A stretch of DNA of 21,744 nucleotides from positions 1-21,744 of the forward strand of contig DAOVQG010000035.1 of the NCBI GenBank assembly GCA_030628805.1. Direction: 5' to 3'. This DNA comes from JAGMDK01 sp023128695 (GTDB lineage Bacteria; Planctomycetota; Phycisphaerae; UBA1845; Fen-1342). Both the position numbers and the translations under genes were made by a program. Position 1 is the first letter of the stretch, and each line of letters begins with the position of its first letter. Below the pieces are notes generated by a model that did no database searches, was not told the origin of the DNA, and saw only the letters and a list, made by a program, of their open reading frames with translations. Of this stretch, positions 7,620 through 14,331 are shown piece by piece.

Positions 7620-7766
7620 TAGCGGCCGGGCCCTGTAGCGGCCGCTACACTGTGTGGCACCGGCATCTTGCCGGTGGATTCGGCCGGGACGGGGCCCGGC
7701 CGCTACACTGTGTGGCACCGGCATCTTGCCGGTGGACTCGGCCGGGACAGAGCCCGGCCGCTACAT
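7618..7766. repeat. 58-bp tandem repeat of the TGTGGCACCGGC / CGGCCGGG family
   Basis: CTACACTGTGTGGCACCGGC begins at 7645 and again at 7703, and CTACA starts a third unit at 7761, giving a 58-bp period. Each unit has a CACCGGCATCTTGCCGGTG hairpin and a CGGCCGGGAC...CCCGGCCG hairpin. It lies between the convergent permease and MacB-like genes and may limit read-through. Confidence 0.9.
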
Positions 7767-7797
7767 TTACAGATAACCCCAATCCGCAATCCACCCC

Positions 7798-9021
<1,224 letters not shown>

Positions 9022-9068
9022 GGTGTACTGCCAATAGTGTTTAAAGGCCGGCTGGCATTCGTGCTGCC

Positions 9069-9165
9069 GGTCATTCCGAGCTTTTCACCGGCGGTGTACC
9101 ACTGCTCTTGAGCAGTGCCCAAGCTACCGCTGGTCAAAATAAGACACTGCTCAAGAGCAGTGGCA
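9069..9165. repeat. REPIN-like composite palindromic element, copy B
   Basis: The tail GGTCATTCCGAGCTTTTCAC at 9069-9088 is followed by a palindromic arm (9094-9117), a 27-nt loop (9118-9144) and the inverted arm (9145-9165). Tail, arm and loop match copy A (5422-5553) in reverse complement with only a few differences. Copy A has one extra arm. Confidence 0.9.
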
Positions 9166-9368
9166 GTGCGCCTGAGAGTGTACCCGATCAGGGGAGTGGA
9201 AGTCTCCCCCAGGCATGCGCTCTCCGGCCTGTAACCGAAGGTAACTGCGTCGCCGCGAGGCGGGCTGGAGAGCAACCGGAGGTGAACCATCGGTCCGTAG
9301 GATGACGAACGCGATCCGGCCGGGCGCTGTGGCGAGCCTGCTGCCAAGAGGCGAAGCCCTGACCGCGC

Positions 9369-9405
9369 CGCGGCTCAATGCCGCCGGCTTGGGCATGCCA
9401 CACAC
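9369..9405. repeat. 37-bp dispersed repeat, copy 1
   Basis: CGCGGCTCAATGCCGCCGGC followed by TTGGGCATGCCACACAC. The copy at 13593-13629 differs at a single base (CTCAAAG instead of CTCAATG). It contains a GCGGCT...GCCGC hairpin. Confidence 0.85.
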
Positions 9406-9634
9406 ATCTCTCGGACATGCCACTTGCCGCACATCAAATGTGTGAGTTGGTGGTGGTAGGGGGGGACTGCGATCAGAATCCGCTATGCGTGGCTTGCGGC
9501 CGAGAAGACAATCCTGGTATGGTGGCCGTCACAGAGGTCGCAATTGGGAATCCTCACTTGTACGGAGCCTGATCATGCGACCATACAGACGCGCAACCAG
9601 TGGTCTGATTTATAATTGCCGCATCATGATTCAA

Positions 9635-9713
9635 GGTGGTGCGGGCCTCCGTGCCCGCGACTGGCGGGCAGGGACGCCCGCCCCACTAGGCAGGGACGCC
9701 CGCCCCACCGGCC
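9635..9713. repeat. GC-rich hairpin cluster (GCGGGC / GCCCGC type)
   Basis: GCGGGCCTCCGTGCCCGC is followed by GGCGGGCAGGGACGCCCGCC. A partial direct duplication of the last part (GGCAGGGACGCCCGCCCCAC) occurs twice in a row. The same kind of element is at 20104-20168. It lies in the leader of the FGE-like gene and ends about 20 bp before its start codon. Confidence 0.8.
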
Positions 9714-9732
9714 AGGATAAGACGCAATCTGC

Positions 9733-10782
9733 ATGAAGCACTACACTAGGATCACAGTCGCCGGCATTTCAAATCCTATTCCCGTGAGCGGAGTGATTGG
9801 TAGGCTCGTTGCGACGGGCTTGCTAGCTATGACCGTCCTGGTGGCAGGATCCGGTTGTGTCGGCGGCACGTCGGCGGAACTGGGCTGTGATCCGGCTGAA
9901 ACAGCCTGTCAGTCGCTGGAAATCGAGCCGCCCGCGCCTACGCCGGCCGTTGATGCCGAGGGGAACGCTCTGGAGGGAATGGTGCTGATCCCCGGCGGAA
10001 GCTTCGAGATGGGTATCGCCGAGGCGGATCTTGCAGCACTGGTGGAGATGGGACAGAAGGTGCCCCACATGTCCGAGCTGCTCGCCAAGTGGTGGTTCGG
10101 AGACGAAATACCACGCCACACCGTCGAAGTGACTGCGTTCCATATGGATACCCATGAGGTGACAAATCGGGAGTTCAGCCGGTTTGTCGAAGAGACCGGC
10201 TACGAAGCCCAGGGCAATTGGCGGCAGTACGCGACTGAAGGCCGGAGTGACCATCCCGTGATACAAGTATCCTGGCACGACGCCCAAGCCTATGCGGAAT
10301 GGACCGGCAAACGCCTACCCTCTGAGGCGGAGTGGGAATACGCGGCCCGCGGCGGCCAGGATGTAAAGTGGTTCCCCTGGGGTGACTCAGTGGATACCAC
10401 GTGCGCCAACTACGGCTGGCGGGCCGATGAAACATTCCTCACCGGCATACCCCGCTTGCTCGGCTTGGTCACGATACGAACCCGGCCCGTGGGGTGTTAT
10501 CCGCCCAATGGGTACGGATTGTATGACATGTGCGGGAACGTGTGTGAATGGTGTGAGAATGAGCGCACGCCCTACCCGGGCGGGCCGGAGGAGGACTGGA
10601 TCTACACGCAATACGGCCCCTTTCGCGAGGGTGAAGAACCCTTCTACGGCAAAGCCACGCGCGGCGGCAGTTGGGACGATCCCAATGCAGTGTTCGTCCG
10701 GATCACCGACCGCAACGGACGGGCCCCCGAAGATTCTTCCTACGGAATGGGCTTCCGCTGCGTGAGGTCTATCGACGAGTAG
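9733..10782 (+). CDS. formylglycine-generating-enzyme (SUMF1) fold lipoprotein, probably non-catalytic
   Basis: Residues 1-42 form an N-terminal export signal with a hydrophobic core (LVATGLLAMTVLVAGSGC); Cys42 is a likely lipidation site, though the lipobox is imperfect. Residues about 80-345 are an FGE-sulfatase domain: GMVLIPGGSFEMG, VEVTAFHMDTHEVTNREFSRF, PVIQVSWHDAQAYAEWTGKR, LPSEAEWEYAARGG, NGYGLYDMCGNVCEWC, RGGSWDDP and GMGFRCVR. True FGE enzymes carry two active-site cysteines in the segment between RGGS and GFRC. Here that segment (WDDPNAVFVRITDRNGRAPEDSSYGM) has none, so sulfatase activation is unlikely. A structural, binding or other role of this widespread fold is more probable. 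The gene stands alone, followed by two short hairpins. Confidence 0.85.
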   Translation: MKHYTRITVAGISNPIPVSGVIGRLVATGLLAMTVLVAGSGCVGGTSAELGCDPAETACQSLEIEPPAPTPAVDAEGNALEGMVLIPGGSFEMGIAEADLAALVEMGQKVPHMSELLAKWWFGDEIPRHTVEVTAFHMDTHEVTNREFSRFVEETGYEAQGNWRQYATEGRSDHPVIQVSWHDAQAYAEWTGKRLPSEAEWEYAARGGQDVKWFPWGDSVDTTCANYGWRADETFLTGIPRLLGLVTIRTRPVGCYPPNGYGLYDMCGNVCEWCENERTPYPGGPEEDWIYTQYGPFREGEEPFYGKATRGGSWDDPNAVFVRITDRNGRAPEDSSYGMGFRCVRSIDE

Positions 10783-10797
10783 ATGGGGAGGATGTAG

Positions 10798-10868
10798 GGT
10801 GCGGCTTGCCGCACCAACCTCGATGGACAGGTCGTCGAATGAGAGAAGGGTGCGTCAAAACGCACCCT
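10798..10868. terminator. two short hairpins after the FGE-like gene
   Basis: GGTGCGGC (10798-10805) pairs with GCCGCACC (10808-10815). AGGGTGCGT (10847-10855) pairs with ACGCACCCT (10860-10868) across a 4-nt loop. Neither has a U-tract, so termination is only possible. They resemble another dispersed repeat type; a GTGCGTCC/GGACGCAC relative is at 17121-17137. They separate the FGE-like gene from the next two-gene unit. Confidence 0.55.
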
Positions 10869-10894
10869 ATCGAACTATTAATCGGAGATAACCA

Positions 10895-11476
10895 GTGACA
10901 GTCGATGACAATCCTGACGATATGGATAGGATGGAGAACACGGCCGAAGTGGAGGACCTTCCGGAAACAGAACTCATAGTTCTCGGGTATTTGTCGTGTC
11001 CATTGAACGGCGCGAATGATTTCTTAGGGGGCGCACTGATCACCGATTACCGAACACGTCCTTTGCAATTCGCTTTCGTGGCACCGGTACGACCGACGGG
11101 AATACAACGGATTCTCTATGGGGACACTTTGAACGAGCACGTTAAGATCGATGTCATTACGAAGAAGCTGTTCTCAGAGGGGGTCTCATACGAGCCCCAT
11201 GTACTCTTCGTTGATACCGAAGATCTTGTTGCGGTGCGGCGCCTTGTCAGCGCTCCGGTTGCGCGCTTATATCGACTAGAAGACTCGGTAGAGCCCGGAG
11301 AAAGTCTCAGTACCCTTCGATTCGACACCGGCGGAAATACAGACGATCAGGCATTGGTTGGGACAATCGTGGCGCGCCTGGAGACCTACGTTGACCTCAT
11401 CGCGCCGTTCGCACGGTTGACTGAAGCCTTGAAGGAAACACTCAAAGCGATTAAGAAACAATCGCGTAAGCGCTAA
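10895..11476 (+). CDS. small uncharacterised protein paired with the SNF2 helicase
   Basis: The start is GTG 10895, preceded by CGGAGA at 10883-10888; ATG codons at 10922 and 10931 are alternatives. The 193-residue protein has an acidic N terminus (about 1-25). A globular alpha/beta-looking region follows, with the segments LGYLSCPLNGANDFLGGALI, TDYRTRPLQFAFVAPVRPT and GIQRILYGDTLNEHVKIDVI, ending near residue 170. A basic helical tail closes it (LKETLKAIKKQSRKR). No signal peptide, membrane helix or known catalytic motif is seen. It ends 12 bp before the SNF2-type helicase gene, so the two are almost certainly co-transcribed. I do not recognise the family with certainty. I infer a partner or specificity subunit of the helicase. 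Confidence 0.82.
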   Translation: MTVDDNPDDMDRMENTAEVEDLPETELIVLGYLSCPLNGANDFLGGALITDYRTRPLQFAFVAPVRPTGIQRILYGDTLNEHVKIDVITKKLFSEGVSYEPHVLFVDTEDLVAVRRLVSAPVARLYRLEDSVEPGESLSTLRFDTGGNTDDQALVGTIVARLETYVDLIAPFARLTEALKETLKAIKKQSRKR

Positions 11477-11488
11477 AGGGGATAAGCA

Positions 11489-13429
11489 TTGCTCCAATTT
11501 ATTCGGCGGCATACAGATAAGTCCCTCTCTGCCAAGGCGCTATTTGGACACATTGCGGGAAAAACCCTGCAAGTTGCGGAGCCATCGTGTGAACGTCGAT
11601 TTCATCTGTACACTATCCCTTGCAAATGCGCATTGCTTCGCGACAGTCTCTCTATAGACACCCTCTCCACATCGAAACCTATTAGAATTCACCGGGAGGC
11701 GGCTGACATCGCTCAGACTGCCATCGACATGGGCGCCGAGGGCCACGTAGTGCCCAATCTCGATATTCCCGATGTACGGGTTCACACGGTATCCATTGTC
11801 ATCATTGTTGAGTCGACGCAGCGCATCTCCTTTCGCTTCCGACGAAAAGCCAGACATTTCAAAAGCCCCCCAGGGCAACAAACTGGGAATATCCGACTTC
11901 TGCCCGTCACAAAGCCGAAAAAGCCACCGAGCTTCGTACAGAATAGCCTAGACGAACGCCTTCGTTGGATCCTGACACCGCCCATCAACGAGTTGCTTTC
12001 CGATCCGCAACTATGTCTTCCATGTTTTCCGTACAGGTACCAGATGCAGGGGATCCAGTGGATGCGTGACTGGGATAGCGCGCTGCTCGCCGATGAACCG
12101 GGTCTTGGTAAGACGATGCAGGCTATTCTAGCGGCGCGGCTTCTCTGGCGCGAGCGACGCATAAACCAGATGCTGGTGATTTGCCCAAAGAGCCTAGTGC
12201 CGACCTGGATAGCCGAGATTCGCAAGTGGTGGGCCAACGCAATCTCTAACACCGATATTATCGACCGAGATCCGCGGTGGAAGTTATGCCACAGCGCGAC
12301 GAATATTACTATTAAGATCATCAATTACGAAAAGCTGCCAGGGCAGCTTACTTGGCTTCAGGGCCAGACGTTCGCGCACGATATCATCGTCATCGACGAG
12401 GCTCAACGGATCAAGAACCCAGATTCAAAGACAGCGCGCGCTGTCAAAGCACTGAACTCCAAGCGACGTTGGGCTCTGACTGGGACACCACTCGAGAATC
12501 GTGTCGCGGATGTCGTGTCGATTTTCGATTTCCTTCTTCCTGGCCTCTTGGAGGACGAAGACCCGGACTATGTTCGCAAACGCATTCGTCACTTCATGCT
12601 GCGTCGTCGTAGCGACGAAGTGTTGAAAGACCTCCCAGAGATGTTCCAGGAGGACGTTGAGCTAGAGTTGGGGCCGCGCCAGCGCGACGCATACGACCGG
12701 CGGGAGAGCGATGGCGTTGTAAAACTGAACAAGAAGGGTGATAAGGTAACCGTGCCGCACGTGTTTGCACTCATTACAGAACTTATTCAGCTATGCAATT
12801 TCGAGCCCGTCAGTGGTGATAGTGTCAAACTCGATGTGCTTCGCGCTGAACTGGAGGAAGTTATCGACAGTAACCGCAAGGCATTAGTATTCTCGCGATT
12901 TGTCGACAATCGATTTGGAATCAAACGTATCGCAGCCGGCGCACCGCCCTTGTGGGGTGCTGTTCAATACCATGGGAAGATACCACAACGGATGCGGCAA
13001 GAAACCATTGAACGGTTACAGAATGATCCCGCCGTCAAGGTGATGCTGGTCAACTACCGGGTCGGGGGACTTGGATTGAACCTCCACGCCGCTAACTATG
13101 TGTATCTGTTTGACCGATGGTGGAATCCTGCTGTAGAAGATCAAGCGATCAAGAGGGTGCACCGCATTGGCCAGAAGAACAAAGTTATCGTCAGACGTTT
13201 CATGTGCACGGATACTATTGAGGAACGTATCGTGCGGAAACTTGCCGAAAAGCGCCGTCTGTTTGCCCACGTCATCGATGAAACCAAGCTGAGCCCTGAG
13301 GCGCTAGGGTTGGGGGGAGAAGAGTTATTCTCGCTATTCAAGGACCTTACAGTGCGCCCGAGGCAGATGAAGTCGAGTAGATCAGGTCAGCGACCCGAAA
13401 CTTCCTCTTCCGGTTCGTCGGGTAGGTAA
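11489..13429 (+). CDS. SNF2-family DEAD/DEAH-type helicase/translocase
   Basis: The start is TTG 11489, with AAGGGGA upstream, which keeps a 12-bp gap to the preceding gene. Residues about 1-180 are an uncharacterised N-terminal region. Residues about 183-380 are the SNF2 N-terminal ATPase lobe: RYQMQGIQWM, Walker A LLADEPGLGKT (199-209), Walker B DEAQ (303-306) and ALTGTPLENR (329-338). Residues about 445-590 are the C-terminal helicase lobe: KALVFSRF, VMLVNYRVGGLGLNLHAANYVYLFDRWWNPAVEDQAIKRVHRIGQ (motifs V and VI). Proteins of this type are ATP-driven double-stranded DNA translocases; relatives act in transcription recycling (RapA), repair and phage defence. Base composition is visibly more A+T-rich than in the flanking genes, consistent with horizontal acquisition. 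The C terminus is a Ser/Arg-rich tail running up to the repeats. Confidence 0.92.
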   Translation: MLQFIRRHTDKSLSAKALFGHIAGKTLQVAEPSCERRFHLYTIPCKCALLRDSLSIDTLSTSKPIRIHREAADIAQTAIDMGAEGHVVPNLDIPDVRVHTVSIVIIVESTQRISFRFRRKARHFKSPPGQQTGNIRLLPVTKPKKPPSFVQNSLDERLRWILTPPINELLSDPQLCLPCFPYRYQMQGIQWMRDWDSALLADEPGLGKTMQAILAARLLWRERRINQMLVICPKSLVPTWIAEIRKWWANAISNTDIIDRDPRWKLCHSATNITIKIINYEKLPGQLTWLQGQTFAHDIIVIDEAQRIKNPDSKTARAVKALNSKRRWALTGTPLENRVADVVSIFDFLLPGLLEDEDPDYVRKRIRHFMLRRRSDEVLKDLPEMFQEDVELELGPRQRDAYDRRESDGVVKLNKKGDKVTVPHVFALITELIQLCNFEPVSGDSVKLDVLRAELEEVIDSNRKALVFSRFVDNRFGIKRIAAGAPPLWGAVQYHGKIPQRMRQETIERLQNDPAVKVMLVNYRVGGLGLNLHAANYVYLFDRWWNPAVEDQAIKRVHRIGQKNKVIVRRFMCTDTIEERIVRKLAEKRRLFAHVIDETKLSPEALGLGGEELFSLFKDLTVRPRQMKSSRSGQRPETSSSGSSGR

Positions 13430-13442
13430 CACGACTTATGCA

Positions 13443-13484
13443 TACTCGGCCGGTACGGAGCCCGGCCGCTACATTCGGTCGGCC
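13443..13484. repeat. fragment of the CGGCCGG...CCCGGCCGCTACA repeat family
   Basis: TCGGCCGGTACGGAGCCCGG then CCGCTACATTCGG is the same hairpin module as in the 17228-17313 and 7618-7766 repeats. It lies just after the helicase gene and abuts the palindromic element at 13485. Confidence 0.75.
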
Positions 13485-13563
13485 GTGTGCCACTGCTCTG
13501 TGAGCAGTGTCCTGAGTATGCTGGGAATCTCATCGTTGAACACTGCTGACACAGCAGTGGCAC
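13485..13563. repeat. REPIN-like composite palindromic element, copy D (divergent)
   Basis: The arm 13485-13509 (GTGTGCCACTGCTCTGTGAG and so on) is followed by a 31-nt loop and an inverted arm at 13541-13563 (CACTGCTGACACAGCAGTGG...). Arm ends match copies A to C, but the arm centres and the loop sequence differ. Confidence 0.85.
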
Positions 13564-13592
13564 CCGGCACCCGGCCCAAACCATGCCCGCGT

Positions 13593-13629
13593 CGCGGCTC
13601 AAAGCCGCCGGCTTGGGCATGCCACACAC
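13593..13629. repeat. 37-bp dispersed repeat, copy 2
   Basis: Identical to 9369-9405 except for one base, and in the same orientation. It contains the hairpin GCGGCTCAAAGCCGC. Confidence 0.85.
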
Positions 13630-13661
13630 TACACACTCTCTCAGCCATGCTAGCTAACTTG

Positions 13662-13871
13662 TTACCGCCGCCGGGCGTTGGTGTGTTTGGTGATCAGTTC
13701 GCGGACTTGGTTGACCAATTCGACGGGCACCTCGATGAGTGTCTGGGTGCGGTCCTCATAGGCCGCTTCGTCCTCGACGAGCGCCTCGTCATCGGTCTGT
13801 CCTTCGTAGTGGTCGAGGACGCGGCGGACACGTTCTTCGTCCCAGCCGGGGGGGAATCTGCTCGGTTTCAT
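13662..13871 (-). CDS. putative antitoxin of a toxin-antitoxin-like pair
   Basis: The 69-residue protein reads SRFPPGWDEERVRRVLDHYE, then an acidic stretch TDDEALVEDEAAYED, then TLIEVPVELVNQVRELITKH with a basic tail. Its small size, acidic middle and short amphipathic C-terminal segment fit an antitoxin or a CopG-like regulator. The start codon overlaps the stop of the upstream gene by four bases (ATGA, 13868-13871), showing translational coupling. The order is toxin first, antitoxin second, which is the less common arrangement. The exact family is not recognised. Confidence 0.75.
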   Translation of the reverse strand: MKPSRFPPGWDEERVRRVLDHYEGQTDDEALVEDEAAYEDRTQTLIEVPVELVNQVRELITKHTNARRR

Positions 13872-14152
13872 CCTTTTCTCCGGCGTATCCGCCGTCTGTA
13901 GGCTGCCAGGGGTTTGCCTTTCAACTCATAAGCCGTGATCACAAATAAACTGTCTGGGTCTGAGGCAGGCACGTAGATCACACGCAAGTAACGTCCGCCA
14001 CGTGTCTGTCCGAGGGCTACTCGCGAGCCATCGCGTCCCGGACGATCCTCACCGGGCCGGGCTAGCACCTCCTCGACTTCGTGCTCATGCACGCCATGAA
14101 TGTAGCAGTGCGGCTGATACGTCTCAATATCAATATAATACCGCACTTTCAT
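13868..14152 (-). CDS. putative DUF4258/BrnT/RelE-like toxin
   Basis: The 94-residue basic protein has HGVHEHEVEEVL near the N terminus, then GRDGSRVALGQTRGGRYLRVIYV and LFVITAYELKGKPLAAYRRRIRRR. The alternating pattern, with a helix followed by strands ending in FVITAYEL and a basic tail, is that of small RNase-fold toxins annotated as DUF4258 or BrnT. The downstream gene overlaps by ATGA and has antitoxin features. No strong ribosome binding site is seen before the ATG. The family assignment is from pattern only. Confidence 0.75.
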   Translation of the reverse strand: MKVRYYIDIETYQPHCYIHGVHEHEVEEVLARPGEDRPGRDGSRVALGQTRGGRYLRVIYVPASDPDSLFVITAYELKGKPLAAYRRRIRRRKG

Positions 14153-14331
14153 AGCAAGCAGTGTAACTCACTGTCAGAATTTGCCAACTATCAGCCATGT
14201 AGGTCGGGTCGCCAACCCGACATTTCCTCTATCAATTCATCGGGTCGATGACCCGACCTGCATATCTGACCAGTCAGTTTTCGTCAGGCTCGGAGGCCTG
14301 ACGCTACATTCGGCCGGCGAGCCGCCGACCG
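14153..14331. repeat. hairpin-rich repeat region between the toxin-like gene and the dehydrogenase
   Basis: GTCGGGTCGCCAACCCGAC at 14204-14222 is a hairpin, and a second GTCGGGT-type palindrome (ATCGGGTCGATGACCCGAC) follows near 14239-14257. GTCAGGCTCGGAGGCCTGAC lies at 14282-14302. A GGCCGGCGAGCCGCCGACCGCTAC module follows and reaches across the dehydrogenase stop codon at 14332-14334. No ORF is supported here. Confidence 0.7.

Larger units (their letters stand above)
9022..9732. other. 711-bp intergenic region rich in repeats
   Basis: It contains composite palindrome copy B (9069-9165), a 37-bp repeat shared with 13593-13629 (at 9369-9405), and a GC-rich hairpin cluster at 9635-9713. The stretch 9170-9360 is GC-rich and open in several frames, but no frame gives a recognisable protein. 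A TATAAT at 9611-9616 could be a -10 box for the downstream gene, but no good -35 is seen 17 bp upstream. I see no RNA gene. Confidence 0.5.

Noticed and set aside
9151..9432. Minus-strand frame containing CGMPKPAALSRG
   Set aside because: The same peptide appears at 13387-13629 only because both cover the 37-bp dispersed repeat; it is not a gene.
9438..9572. Short plus-strand frame in the intergenic region (MCELVVVGGDCDQNP...)
   Set aside because: No ribosome binding site, no recognisable pattern and very short; insufficient support.
11540..11881. Minus-strand frame opposite the start of the helicase gene
   Set aside because: The plus-strand frame is continuous with clear SNF2 motifs and a matching ribosome binding site; the antisense frame has no family pattern.
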